Assembly: GCA_029254375.1 (NCBI GenBank)
Contig: JAQWXR010000001.1
Coordinates: 1 to 64,000 of the forward strand
DNA: 64,000 nucleotides
Origin: Schleiferiaceae bacterium
Lineage (GTDB): Bacteria; Bacteroidota; Bacteroidia; Flavobacteriales; Schleiferiaceae
Direction: 5' to 3'
Position 1 is the first letter of the stretch. Each line of letters begins with the position of its first letter. The notes under the pieces are model-generated. The model was not told the origin of the DNA. It saw only the letters and a program-made list of their open reading frames with translations, and made no database searches. A program made the translations under genes and the position numbers. This document shows, one piece after another, positions 39,828 to 49,638 of this stretch.

Positions 39828-40184
39828 ATGAAAGCGATTGTATATTCTGCGTTGATGGCTTTCGTTGGATTGAGCGCGTGCTATTATGACCATGCGGATG
39901 AAGTCTATGGGAATACCCCGTGTGACGTCAGCTCCGTAACATGGACCAATGACATCGAGCCCCTGATTCAAAGCCAATGCCTCTCTTGCCATCAGGGCGT
40001 ATCAGCCTCTGGAGGGCTGGATCTATCTACCTATGCGAATGTGAAGCTCAATCTTAGCACCATGGTGGGTCGAATGAATAAGCCAGCCGGCGATCCGATG
40101 TTAATGCCCCAAAGTGGGCCTCTTGCCAATTGTAATTTAATACAAATGGATACCTGGGTGGCCCAAGGTGCTCCTGAAAACTAA
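39828..40184 (+). CDS. Small cytochrome c-like lipoprotein
   Basis: Lipobox VGLSAC; single CLSCH haem-binding motif; downstream M residues for axial ligation. Confidence 0.65.
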   Translation: MKAIVYSALMAFVGLSACYYDHADEVYGNTPCDVSSVTWTNDIEPLIQSQCLSCHQGVSASGGLDLSTYANVKLNLSTMVGRMNKPAGDPMLMPQSGPLANCNLIQMDTWVAQGAPEN

Positions 40185-40195
40185 AACCTAAAAAT

Positions 40196-40741
40196 ATGAA
40201 TAAGACCTTTTTCTTGACACTAGCTATGTTGGCTGTTCTTGCTGCTTCGGCACAAAAGTTAGTCAGCCGTGAGACCTATGTCCACTTCTTCTCTGAAACC
40301 CCAATTGAAAACATTGAGGCCCAATTGAATGATGCGGTAGGCCTGTTGAATACGGAGACCAGTGAATTTGTATTTCAGGTTAATATTCAGTCTTTCACCT
40401 TTAAGAAGTCTCTGATGCAGGAGCATTTTAATGAGAATTACATGGAGTCGAGCAAGTATCCCAAAGCGGTTTTTAAGGGCAATGTCGTTGGCGATGTCAC
40501 CTATGCGAAGGCCGGCAACTATGTGGTTTCTCTAAATGGTGAAATGACCATTCATGGAAAACAAAACAAAGTGAATATACCCGCAACAATTCAGGTCAGC
40601 AAGGATGGTCTTGTTGTTTTGGAATCCATGTTTATTGTCAAGCCAACCGACTATGATGTCGAGATTCCTTCTATGGTAATCACCAAAATCGCCAAGGAGT
40701 TGGAAGTGAAAGTGAAGTCAACCCTTCGCGCCCTTCGTTAA
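40196..40741 (+). CDS. YceI-family protein
   Basis: Signal peptide; VHFFSETPIENIEAQLNDAVGLLNTETSEFVFQVNIQSFTFKKSLMQEHFNENYMESSKYPKAVFKGNV. Confidence 0.85.
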   Translation: MNKTFFLTLAMLAVLAASAQKLVSRETYVHFFSETPIENIEAQLNDAVGLLNTETSEFVFQVNIQSFTFKKSLMQEHFNENYMESSKYPKAVFKGNVVGDVTYAKAGNYVVSLNGEMTIHGKQNKVNIPATIQVSKDGLVVLESMFIVKPTDYDVEIPSMVITKIAKELEVKVKSTLRALR

Positions 40742-41622
40742 TGCGTTATGCGCTTTTTTTCATACTGATTCTACTGAGTGGGTCGATCAAGGCACAAGAT
40801 GACTTGTTGGCCGAACTTGAAGTGCTGGCTCCTGCGCCGAGTAAGTCATTTAGTTACGCTACGTTCAAAGGCACTCGAGTAATCAATCAGCAGTCCATTG
40901 AGCTCCCGGGGAAGGGGGTGGGTCAGTTTGTCGTTGGCCACCGATTTGGGGCCTTGAATGATCGTCCACTCTACAATCTATTTGGCTTGGATGTAGCCCA
41001 AATTCGTTTTGAATATAGCTATTCTCCCCATGCATGGTTGAACGTGGGCGCCGGCCGTTCTTCGGGTTCCAAGACCTACGACGCCTTTACCAAGATGCGT
41101 TTTGTGCGTCAATCGTCTGGTTCGGGTTGGAATTCTCCGGTAAGTATGGCCTATTACAGCAGTGCGACGGTCATAACAACGCCATTTTCTGATGGATTTG
41201 ACCACTATTTTACAGACCGCTTGGCCTATACGCATCAAATTTTAATTGCGCGGAAATTCAATGATGCGCTCTCTTTGCAGCTCGCACCCACGTTAGTGCA
41301 TTTTAACTTGGTTCCAAGCACTCAGGACGCCAATGATCAATGGGGCATATCCATGGCTGGCCGCTACAAATTGACTCAGCGGATGGCGCTTACGGCCGAG
41401 TACATGCTAAGAGTGAATTCCTTGGACGGCTATCATAACTCTGGCAGTGTGGGTATTGATATTGAAACGGGAGGACATGTATTTCAATTCCACTTGACGA
41501 ATTCTCGCTCTATGGCCGATCCGCAATGGATGATGCAGACGCCAGGGCAGTGGAACAAGGGCGATATATTTTTAGGTTTTAACATAAGCCGAGTGTTTAC
41601 TCACGCTTCTCCAAACTACTGA
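40741..41622 (+). CDS. DUF5777-like outer membrane beta-barrel protein
   Basis: Signal peptide; FVVGHRFGALNDRPLYNLFGLDVAQIRFEYSYSPHAWLNVGAGRSS; ends ISRVFTHASPNY. Confidence 0.7.
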   Translation: MRYALFFILILLSGSIKAQDDLLAELEVLAPAPSKSFSYATFKGTRVINQQSIELPGKGVGQFVVGHRFGALNDRPLYNLFGLDVAQIRFEYSYSPHAWLNVGAGRSSGSKTYDAFTKMRFVRQSSGSGWNSPVSMAYYSSATVITTPFSDGFDHYFTDRLAYTHQILIARKFNDALSLQLAPTLVHFNLVPSTQDANDQWGISMAGRYKLTQRMALTAEYMLRVNSLDGYHNSGSVGIDIETGGHVFQFHLTNSRSMADPQWMMQTPGQWNKGDIFLGFNISRVFTHASPNY

Positions 41623-41667
41623 GGTGCAAATTGTTAGCCACAGTAGGCGCAGAATCCAACAACAAGG

Positions 41668-42867
41668 ATGACGCATAACTTTGATTTTATCGCCGTTGGT
41701 GGAGGTATTGTTGGCGCGGCTACCGCCTACCAATATGCCCAGCGCTATCCAGGCGCCCGCATCGCTATCCTGGAAAAAGAAAAACGGCCCGCGGCCCATC
41801 AAACTGGAAGAAACTCGGGTGTCATCCATTCAGGTCTGTACTATTCTCCCGGTTCGCTCAAAGCGCAAACGTGCTTGAAAGGCTACACCCAGTTACTCGA
41901 TTTTTGTGAAGCCCATCATGTTCACTACGAGGTCTGTGGGAAAATAGTAGTCGCTACGAATAATGAAGAATCAAATCGCCTCGAAATCCTCCAAGAAAGA
42001 GGGCGGAAAAACGGCTTAGCTGGGCTAGAATTTCTAGACTCGAGACAAACCCGAGAGGTCGAGCCTCACATTCAGGCTTTACGGGCATTGTGGGTGCCTC
42101 AGACGGGCATTGTGGACTACCCGGGGATGGCGGAGGCGCTCATCCGACGTGCACTAGAATCTAAAGGTTCCTTGCATCTTGAGACGCAGGTGAGCTCCTT
42201 GGAGCGCAAAGGAGATTTGACCACGCTCAAAAGCCATAACGGTGACCTTTTCGAGGCGCCTTTGGTCGTGGTTTGTGCGGGCCTTCAGAGTGATCGAATG
42301 GCACAAATGGACGGATTAAAAAGTACGGTTCGCATTGTTCCTTTCCGCGGGGATTATTATGATTTAACCCCGGCCGCGGCCCATAAAGTTCGGAATCTCG
42401 TCTATCCCGTGGCGGATCCAAATTTCCCATTCTTGGGGGTGCATTTTACCCGAATGGTCGATGGAGGCGTGGAGTGCGGACCAAATGCCGTGTTTTCATT
42501 TGCCAGAGAGGGATACCACAAAACGGCATTTGACCTCAGAGATTCGGCCTCAGCACTCAGTTTTGGTGGGACGTGGAGGTTGTTTTCACAGCACTGGCGT
42601 TATGGCTTGGGAGAATATGAACGTGCCTTCTCTAAAGCCAAATTCCTTCAGGCCCTTCAAAAAATGATGCCCGGTTTGACTATGGCAGATATCGTACCCG
42701 GAAGGGCTGGAATTCGCGCACAAGCCTTAACTCCTCAAGGGAAACTCGTCGATGATTTTGTCATTGAAAATGGAGCGGCCGCCGTGCATGTATTGAATGC
42801 GCCCTCGCCAGCGGCGACGGCGTCCCTAGCGATTGGAGAAGAGATTCTGCATCGGCTAGGCGCCTAA
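41668..42867 (+). CDS. lhgO: L-2-hydroxyglutarate oxidase/dehydrogenase
   Basis: DFIAVGGGIVGAATAYQYAQRYPGARIAILEKEKRPAAHQTGRNSGVIHSGLYYSPGSLKAQTC. Confidence 0.93.
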   Translation: MTHNFDFIAVGGGIVGAATAYQYAQRYPGARIAILEKEKRPAAHQTGRNSGVIHSGLYYSPGSLKAQTCLKGYTQLLDFCEAHHVHYEVCGKIVVATNNEESNRLEILQERGRKNGLAGLEFLDSRQTREVEPHIQALRALWVPQTGIVDYPGMAEALIRRALESKGSLHLETQVSSLERKGDLTTLKSHNGDLFEAPLVVVCAGLQSDRMAQMDGLKSTVRIVPFRGDYYDLTPAAAHKVRNLVYPVADPNFPFLGVHFTRMVDGGVECGPNAVFSFAREGYHKTAFDLRDSASALSFGGTWRLFSQHWRYGLGEYERAFSKAKFLQALQKMMPGLTMADIVPGRAGIRAQALTPQGKLVDDFVIENGAAAVHVLNAPSPAATASLAIGEEILHRLGA

Positions 42868-43874
42868 TTCATAGGCGATCCTGGCCAATCTGTTTCATTT
42901 CCGATATGAAACAAAGCGTCACCGCGGTGCACGAGCGGGATGTTATTATGCCCGATTATGAAGCCATCCATTGGGCTGAATACTTTGACGGTGTATGAAT
43001 CGTAGGGGTTTCGAATTCGACCGATCAGCTCACCTTCACGAACGGCATGGCCACTCTGTCGCTCAAACGAAAATAGTCCAGAGGCTTCAGCACGGACCCA
43101 GGCATTTCCCGCGATATGTCTTGGGGCTTTCTGGCTTCCTCGTTCGCGTTCTTTAATTCCATGTGTTTTTGGAGCCTTGGGCAACATACCTATACTGTGT
43201 AATAAGCGCTTCGTGCCTCGGATAGCTTCCTTCACGGCTTTTTCTTCGAGTCGCAAAGACTCACCGCCTTCATAGACAATGATGGGCACCCCCATTTCAT
43301 GACCACAAGCGCGCAGAGAACCGCTGATGAGGCTAGAGCTCATGCTGATAGGCGCTTGAAAGGCCTGCGCCATCTGAATGGCTTGAGCATCTTCCGGGGC
43401 GTAGCGAATTTGTGGGTAATTCGTTCGGCTCGCTCCGCCCGTATGAAAATCAATGCCCATATCCACCACAGGTAAAATCTTGGTAGATAGGGTGTGGGCT
43501 ACTTGGGATGCCAAAGACCCTTGGGCAGATCCTGGGAAGCTTCGGTTAACATCTTTTCCGTCAGGGACTTCCCTGCTAAAAAACAAAAAGCCATAGACGT
43601 TAATAATCGGGAGTGCCACGACGGTTCCGCAGCGGATTTCTTCCAGAACCCCTTGAGAGATCATTCGTCGGACTACCTCAATCCCATTGACTTCATCCCC
43701 GTGCAATCCACCGCTCAACAGAATGGTTGGCCCGGGGTTTACGCTTCGGAAAACGTGAACAGGCATATGAATTAACGTCCCCGAGAGCAGGCGAGCGACT
43801 TGTATTTCAACGGTTTTATTGCTTCCTGGTGGAATGACTATGTCATCGATAACCAAGGCGTCGTCACTAGTCAT
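42864..43874 (-). CDS. Succinylglutamate desuccinylase/aspartoacylase-family protein
   Basis: GGLHGDEVNGIEVVRRM zinc motif, DVNRSFPG, GIDFHTGG; 336 aa. Confidence 0.87.
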   Translation of the reverse strand: MTSDDALVIDDIVIPPGSNKTVEIQVARLLSGTLIHMPVHVFRSVNPGPTILLSGGLHGDEVNGIEVVRRMISQGVLEEIRCGTVVALPIINVYGFLFFSREVPDGKDVNRSFPGSAQGSLASQVAHTLSTKILPVVDMGIDFHTGGASRTNYPQIRYAPEDAQAIQMAQAFQAPISMSSSLISGSLRACGHEMGVPIIVYEGGESLRLEEKAVKEAIRGTKRLLHSIGMLPKAPKTHGIKERERGSQKAPRHIAGNAWVRAEASGLFSFERQSGHAVREGELIGRIRNPYDSYTVKVFSPMDGFIIGHNNIPLVHRGDALFHIGNETDWPGSPMN

Positions 43875-45215
43875 CTAGCGTCCGGTATAGGTTTGTGGTC
43901 GGAGGTTGCGGAGCTCTTCTTTACACTCTTCTGATACTTCCAAGCTCTCGATGAATGCGGAAATGGTTCCTTGGCTAATCCCCTCGTTGGTGCGGGTCAA
44001 GGCCTTGAGTGCTTCATAGGGCTGGGGATAGGCTTCGCGACGCAAAATGGTTTGAATTCCCTCCGCTACCACGGCCCAATTGGCTTCCAAGTCTGCATCG
44101 ATCGCGTATTCATTCACGATTAGCTTAGAAAGGCCTTTTTGAAGGTTCTGCATGGCGAGGAGGCTGTGTCCAAAAGGCACACCCACATTGCGCAAAACGG
44201 TACTGTCTGTGAGATCTCGCTGAAGACGTGAAATGGGTAATTTGGCGGACAAATGTTCTAGGAGTGCATTGGCCATCCCTAAATTCCCTTCTGCGTTTTC
44301 AAAATCTATAGGATTCACCTTGTGCGGCATCGCAGAGGATCCGACTTCGCCGGCAACAATGCGTTGCTTGAAGTACTCCATGCTGATGTATTGCCATACG
44401 TCTTTAGCGAAATCAATTAAGATGGTATGAATCCGCTTCATTCCATCGAGGTAGGCGGCCAGGTAATCGTAATGTTCGATTTGCGTGGTTGGGAAGGAGC
44501 GCTTCAAGCCCAAGGTATTCTGGCAAAATCCCGCAGCAAACTGATGCCAATCCGTCTCAGGAAAAGCGGCGTAGTGCGCATTGAATCCACCGGTGGCGCC
44601 GCCAAATTTGGCGGCAAAAGGGATGCTAGCCAGGAGTTCACGCTGATGCTCAATGCGAACAATGAAGACCTGCCATTCCTTTCCCAGCAGTGTTGGGGAG
44701 GCCGGTTGGCCATGGGTTCGGGCCAGCATAGGTAAATTTTTCCATGCCTCTGATTGACCATGGAGTTGATCCAAGAGGTCCTGTAATGCAGGAATAAAGA
44801 TCTCTTCATGGTACTCCTTGATTGATAATGGAATAGCCGTATTGTTGACATCCTGTGAAGTCAAACCAAAATGGATGTATTCAGATTGGGATGCGAGTCC
44901 TAGATCGGCCATTTTGGCTTTCAAGAAGTACTCGACCGCCTTCACATCGTGGTTGGTAGTCTTCTCAATCTGCTTGATCTCCAAAGCGTCGGCTTCGGTA
45001 AAGTGCGTGTAAATCTGTCGTAACGCCGCTTTTTCACTGGCCTGAATGTCCGAAAGGGCGGGCAGAGGCAATTCAGCCAGGGCGATGAGGTATTCTACCT
45101 CGACGCGCACTCGGTATGTGATCAGTCCATACTCAGAAAAATATGGCGAGAGAGCCCTAGTGGTCCGAGCGTAGCGGCCATCCAAGGGCGATAAAGCGTG
45201 TAAGGCGAATTCCAT
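43875..45215 (-). CDS. purB: Adenylosuccinate lyase
   Basis: LHALSPLDGRYARTTRALSPYFSEYGLI, TTNHDVKAVEYFLK, GSSAMPHKVNPIDFENAEGN. Confidence 0.96.
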   Translation of the reverse strand: MEFALHALSPLDGRYARTTRALSPYFSEYGLITYRVRVEVEYLIALAELPLPALSDIQASEKAALRQIYTHFTEADALEIKQIEKTTNHDVKAVEYFLKAKMADLGLASQSEYIHFGLTSQDVNNTAIPLSIKEYHEEIFIPALQDLLDQLHGQSEAWKNLPMLARTHGQPASPTLLGKEWQVFIVRIEHQRELLASIPFAAKFGGATGGFNAHYAAFPETDWHQFAAGFCQNTLGLKRSFPTTQIEHYDYLAAYLDGMKRIHTILIDFAKDVWQYISMEYFKQRIVAGEVGSSAMPHKVNPIDFENAEGNLGMANALLEHLSAKLPISRLQRDLTDSTVLRNVGVPFGHSLLAMQNLQKGLSKLIVNEYAIDADLEANWAVVAEGIQTILRREAYPQPYEALKALTRTNEGISQGTISAFIESLEVSEECKEELRNLRPQTYTGR

Positions 45216-45223
45216 TCTTAATA

Positions 45224-45661
45224 CTAAAGCTCAAAGGTACCAAAAGCCGGTAGCATGGGCACAGATTTCGGGCCGTCCGCTTTAAATATCTGCCAATCCC
45301 TACCATTCGTAAGGGCGCCCCATGGAGCTTGGGTGGATAAATTGTAGCGCATCCATTGATCTGCCACGAGCTCATTCAGAGGAATCTCTTCCGCTTTGCA
45401 CTCGACGAGCATCCACAATTGCCCTTTGTGAAATACCGCAATGTCGAATCGACGGAGCATTCCATTCACTTGGATACCGCGTTCTACGGAAATGGATTCT
45501 TTCGGGTAGCCTGCGTCGATAACTAAGCGTCTAAGGGCATCTTGCCTCACCCATTCCTCCGGTGTGGCCTTCACATGCTTTCGCCGGAAGGCATCCCAGA
45601 GGGTTTTCCCAAAAGGATCCAAATCGTGCATACTAGAATGAAGCCAAGGACGCGGTCGCAT
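45224..45661 (-). CDS. Type I restriction enzyme R N-terminal-like (HSDR_N) domain protein, solitary
   Basis: VRQDALRRLVIDAGYPKESISVERGIQVNGMLRRFDIAVFHKGQLWMLVECKAEEIPL (PD-(D/E)XK-like). Confidence 0.82.
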   Translation of the reverse strand: MRPRPWLHSSMHDLDPFGKTLWDAFRRKHVKATPEEWVRQDALRRLVIDAGYPKESISVERGIQVNGMLRRFDIAVFHKGQLWMLVECKAEEIPLNELVADQWMRYNLSTQAPWGALTNGRDWQIFKADGPKSVPMLPAFGTFEL

Positions 45662-45693
45662 GGTGCAAGGTTATGTACTTTTGTGGGAATCTA

Positions 45694-46482
45694 ATGAAGA
45701 AAAAAGTTCTGCCGTACCGCGATCCATTTGGATATCCTATTTGGGCAAAGCGTACCGTGATTTTTTGGTTTGGCATAGTGACCTGGTATCGATGCAATCG
45801 GATCAATACGCTGCGTATACTAGGTGGCGAGAATCTCAAGGGTCTGCCGGATCAAAATGTTCTTTTTGTGAGTAATCACCAAACATATTTCATGGATGTA
45901 GCCAGTATGTATCTGGTTTTCAGTCATGCAAAGCACAAGATTTATAATCGTGCGGATAGATTCTGGCCCTTTATAAATCCTAAAATCAATCTCTTTTTCA
46001 TTGCGGCGAAGGAAACCATGAAATCTGGTTTATTGCCAAGGGCAATGGCACTTGCTGGTTCAGTGAGTATTAAGCGCACTTGGCGTGAGGCAGGCAAGGA
46101 TGTTTCTAGAAATGTGGATAGTCGCGATTTGGACAACATCAAGAAAGCGATTCAAAGCGGATGGGTGATCACCTTCCCGCAGGGAACCACCAAACCATAC
46201 GTTCCAGGGAGGCGTGGAACGGCACACATTATTAAACAATTAAATCCGTTGGTAGTTCCGGTCGTTATTGACGGTTATCGACGTGCTTTTGACAAGAAGG
46301 GGCTTCGAACAAAAAAGCGAGGATCGAACATGACCATGCGATTCAAGCCTCCGATGAGATTTGACCAGGGTTTGAGTCCCCAAGACATTCTAGATCAGAT
46401 CATGGATGCGATCGAACAATCTGAAAAGCATCAAGGAATTCGTACCTTAGAAGCGGTAAAAATCAGCGAAAACATCGGATGA
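45694..46482 (+). CDS. 1-acyl-sn-glycerol-3-phosphate acyltransferase (PlsC-like)
   Basis: VSNHQTYFMDV (NHX4D-like), ITFPQGTTKPYVPGRRGTAHII; start at internal ATG 45694. Confidence 0.82.
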   Translation: MKKKVLPYRDPFGYPIWAKRTVIFWFGIVTWYRCNRINTLRILGGENLKGLPDQNVLFVSNHQTYFMDVASMYLVFSHAKHKIYNRADRFWPFINPKINLFFIAAKETMKSGLLPRAMALAGSVSIKRTWREAGKDVSRNVDSRDLDNIKKAIQSGWVITFPQGTTKPYVPGRRGTAHIIKQLNPLVVPVVIDGYRRAFDKKGLRTKKRGSNMTMRFKPPMRFDQGLSPQDILDQIMDAIEQSEKHQGIRTLEAVKISENIG

Positions 46483-47273
46483 ACCTTATGAAACGCATCT
46501 CTTTAATCCTTGTGGCGGCTTTGCTTGGCGTGGTAGCATGCACGAAGAATATCCTTCCCGAGGATGCCAGCTATGACCAGCGTAATGTGGTACTCAAGCA
46601 CTTCATGTACTTTGATGGGGTCACGATGGATACGAATAAGCGCTTCATGCTTGGGAATGCCGAAGTGCGCTTTCAGGACATTGAAATTGTATTTGGTCAA
46701 TATTACTTCACCGACCATTTAGACGACACTCTTACGCCAAACTTTAAGGATACGATCGACCCCTATGTCTTTGATCCTGTCGCAGCATCCTTAGCCTACA
46801 ACACGAATGCGCGTCTTTATCGACTTTCTAAAGGGGTGTATTCGGGCTTGCATCACTTCCGAATGGGACTTGATTCTACGGCCAATGCAACTCCGCCAAC
46901 TACCTTAGGTGAGAATCATAGCCTGCGCCACCCTGGCGTCTATCGAGGGGAGGGAAATGGCTATAATATTCTGTATATCAAAGGATTGTATCGAGATGCC
47001 ATGGATACCACCATCTTAACTCCGGATAAGCCTTTTGTATATCGAGTTTCCAATGAGCTCATGGATTTGGATTGGTTCAAGTCCATGTCCTTTAATGTGG
47101 TGCCCAATCGCGATGTCAATATCAACATCGTTTGGGACATTGATAAACTACTCCTCGGGGTGGATCCATTGTTGGTAGACGACTTAGATGTGGATCCAAG
47201 CGATCCCATTGCAGCCGGCCTATATCCCACGATCAAGGGGAACATGGAGGCGTCCTACAGCATTCAGCTTTAA
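46479..47273 (+). CDS. MbnP-like domain lipoprotein
   Basis: Lipobox GVVAC; VRFQDIEIVFGQYYFTD; HPGVYRGEGNGYNILYIKGLYRD resembles the MbnP M-W-GY-F-G core. Confidence 0.55.
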   Translation: MNLMKRISLILVAALLGVVACTKNILPEDASYDQRNVVLKHFMYFDGVTMDTNKRFMLGNAEVRFQDIEIVFGQYYFTDHLDDTLTPNFKDTIDPYVFDPVAASLAYNTNARLYRLSKGVYSGLHHFRMGLDSTANATPPTTLGENHSLRHPGVYRGEGNGYNILYIKGLYRDAMDTTILTPDKPFVYRVSNELMDLDWFKSMSFNVVPNRDVNINIVWDIDKLLLGVDPLLVDDLDVDPSDPIAAGLYPTIKGNMEASYSIQL

Positions 47274-47282
47274 ATATTTAGG

Positions 47283-48644
47283 ATGAAGGTTCACTTCATC
47301 GCCATTGGGGGTTCGGCCATGCATAATTTGGCCTTAGCCATGGCAGAGCGCGGTGATACCGTGATTACAGGTAGCGATGATGCCATATTTGAACCCTCAC
47401 GTAGCCGCTTAACGGTTGCTGGCATACTTCCAGAACAGGAAGGTTGGTTTCCTGAAAAAATTACATCGGACCTCGACGCCGTGATCCTTGGCATGCATGC
47501 GCGAGCGGACAATCCAGAACTTTTACAGGCCCAAGAAATGGGTCTAGCCATTTATTCCTACCCAGAATACCTCTACGAAGCTACCAAGCATAAGACGCGG
47601 GTAGTTATCGGAGGAAGCCACGGGAAGACCAGTACGACGTCGATGCTGCTGCACGCCCTGCGTATCGATGGTATGGATGTCGATTATATGGTGGGTGCGC
47701 AGTTGGCAGGCTACCAAACCATGGTTCGACTGAGCACGAGCGCGGAATGGGCCGTTTTTGAAGGGGATGAATACTTGTCCTCGCCGATTGATTTGCGGCC
47801 AAAATTCCATTTATACCGCGCCAATGTGGCCATTTTAACGGGTATGGCCTGGGATCATGTCAATGTCTTCCCCACCATGGCGGTTTATGAGCGGGCTTTC
47901 AGCGCATTTTTAGAAAGCATGGAACCAGGTGGTACGTTGATCTACAACGAGGAGGATGAGGCCTTGACTGCCGTCGTACTCGCCGATCAAAGCCCAATAC
48001 GCAAAATCCCCTATCGCACCCCAGCCTATCGCATTGAAGAGAATCAATGGATTTGGGAGACGCCCTCAGGGGATTTGGCCCTGAATATTTTGGGTAAGCA
48101 CAACCTGAGTAATGCCGAAGGGGCTCGTTGGCTTGCACAGGAGATGGGCATTCAAGCGGAAGATTTTTACGATGCCATGGCCACGTTTGAAGGAGCCCAA
48201 CGCCGTTTGGAAGTACTGGCCGAGTCGGATGCGCGCTGTGTGCATTTGGACTTTGCCCATGCGCCGAGCAAAGTGAAAGCGACAGTGGCCGCCTATGTGG
48301 AGACCTATGAGCAAACCGCTGGCCTCTTAGAATTGCACACCTTCAGTTCTTTGAACCCCGCCTTTATCCCGGGCTATGCGGGTACAATGGAGGGTTTGGG
48401 TCAAGCCATGGTCTACTTTGACCCAGCCGCGGTCGCTCACAAGAAGCTTCCTGCCTTAGATCCTGCGTGGGTGCAAAACATTTTTGGTCCTGAAGTTCGC
48501 GTGTTCACGCGTCAAGAAGACGTTCAGGCGGCTTTAAATGCCTTAGCAGATACCTGCCATTTGCTCATCATGTCTTCCGGAAATATGGGCGGCATGGACG
48601 TTCGAACCTGGGCTCCTTCTTGGGTCGAATCGCTGCCTCAGTAG
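47283..48644 (+). CDS. mpl: Mpl-type UDP-N-acetylmuramate-peptide ligase
   Basis: HFIAIGGSAMHNLALAMAERGDTVITGSDD, VVIGGSHGKTSTTSMLLHAL, WDHVNVFPT, DFAHAPSKV. Confidence 0.93.
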   Translation: MKVHFIAIGGSAMHNLALAMAERGDTVITGSDDAIFEPSRSRLTVAGILPEQEGWFPEKITSDLDAVILGMHARADNPELLQAQEMGLAIYSYPEYLYEATKHKTRVVIGGSHGKTSTTSMLLHALRIDGMDVDYMVGAQLAGYQTMVRLSTSAEWAVFEGDEYLSSPIDLRPKFHLYRANVAILTGMAWDHVNVFPTMAVYERAFSAFLESMEPGGTLIYNEEDEALTAVVLADQSPIRKIPYRTPAYRIEENQWIWETPSGDLALNILGKHNLSNAEGARWLAQEMGIQAEDFYDAMATFEGAQRRLEVLAESDARCVHLDFAHAPSKVKATVAAYVETYEQTAGLLELHTFSSLNPAFIPGYAGTMEGLGQAMVYFDPAAVAHKKLPALDPAWVQNIFGPEVRVFTRQEDVQAALNALADTCHLLIMSSGNMGGMDVRTWAPSWVESLPQ

Positions 48645-49297
48645 CAACCTCTAGGCATAAAACCCCCGTTTAGCGGCCACGTCAAACTCCACAACCAGGT
48701 GGTGCGCAATTTATCGCTGTGCATATCCAAGGTGGTTTGAGGGCCAAAAGCGATTTCCACCGGAAGTATAATGCAATGCTTCATCACGAATGGGCTAATG
48801 CGGTTTTGGTAATGGCCCTGCACACGAAGGACCCAGGGATAACCGGTCTGGTGGTAGACCAGCGGAACGCCTGGCGTTTCCGTGAAGGAACTGCGTGCAT
48901 AGCCCAAGCCGATACCGGCACTAAGGTCCCAGCTATTGGAGTTGCCAATGAGATAGCCGGTGGTGAGCACTCCGGCCCAACGCATTTGATCCAGGTAGAC
49001 CAGCTCGCCAGTTTCGGTGAGGGCTTGACTTTGCGCGTCTTGCAGACTAAGCGCTACCGAAAAATGCGGATGCACCCGGGCACTCAACTGCAGGCCACTT
49101 AAATTACCTGTGATGCTATTGATTGCGGAGGTATTGGGGGAGAAAAGTTGGTAAGGGCCGCTTTCAAAATGCGCGGCAAAGGGCATGATTGTTCTCAATT
49201 CCGCCACCACCACATCAGGCTTTCTGCTTTGCGCGCTATCTGTTTGCCCAAAAGCCAGAGTTGGGAGAAGGCCGAGGGCTGCAAGGAACACCCTCAT
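48638..49297 (-). CDS. Hypothetical outer membrane beta-barrel protein
   Basis: Signal peptide (FLAALGLLPTLAFGQ); amphipathic beta pattern. Confidence 0.55.
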   Translation of the reverse strand: MRVFLAALGLLPTLAFGQTDSAQSRKPDVVVAELRTIMPFAAHFESGPYQLFSPNTSAINSITGNLSGLQLSARVHPHFSVALSLQDAQSQALTETGELVYLDQMRWAGVLTTGYLIGNSNSWDLSAGIGLGYARSSFTETPGVPLVYHQTGYPWVLRVQGHYQNRISPFVMKHCIILPVEIAFGPQTTLDMHSDKLRTTWLWSLTWPLNGGFMPRGCY

Positions 49298-49632
49298 TCC
49301 TCCATCAATTTGCGCTGTATCTCATCCATCTCAAAGAAATCTTCGGCTTCTTGGTAGGAGGGAACAACAGGCAAATCCTCGTCGAAGAGATTCATGAGGC
49401 TTTCTCGCACTAGGATGATGAAACTATAGTTCTCATCGAGGCGCTCCACTTGAAAGTCCTGCAATTCCTCGAGGTCTTCGAATTCCTCCACACGAGAGAG
49501 GTTGAGGATGACATGGTCGTTGGAATGTTTGGTCATCAGTGTCAAAAGTTCTTCCATGTCGGAAGTACTGAACACATCCACATTAAACTTGATGTGCAGG
49601 AAGGCGGTTTTCGTTTCTACTTTAAATGACAT
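49294..49632 (-). CDS. STAS-like / anti-sigma antagonist-like small protein
   Basis: 112 aa; MSFKVETKTAFLHIKFNVDVFSTSDMEELLTLMTKHSNDHVILNLSRVEEFED. Confidence 0.5.
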   Translation of the reverse strand: MSFKVETKTAFLHIKFNVDVFSTSDMEELLTLMTKHSNDHVILNLSRVEEFEDLEELQDFQVERLDENYSFIILVRESLMNLFDEDLPVVPSYQEAEDFFEMDEIQRKLMEE

Positions 49633-49638
49633 GGTCGT

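Noticed and set aside
45224-45661. Restriction-modification system
   Set aside because: Only an HSDR_N-like domain is present; no methylase, specificity subunit or helicase nearby.
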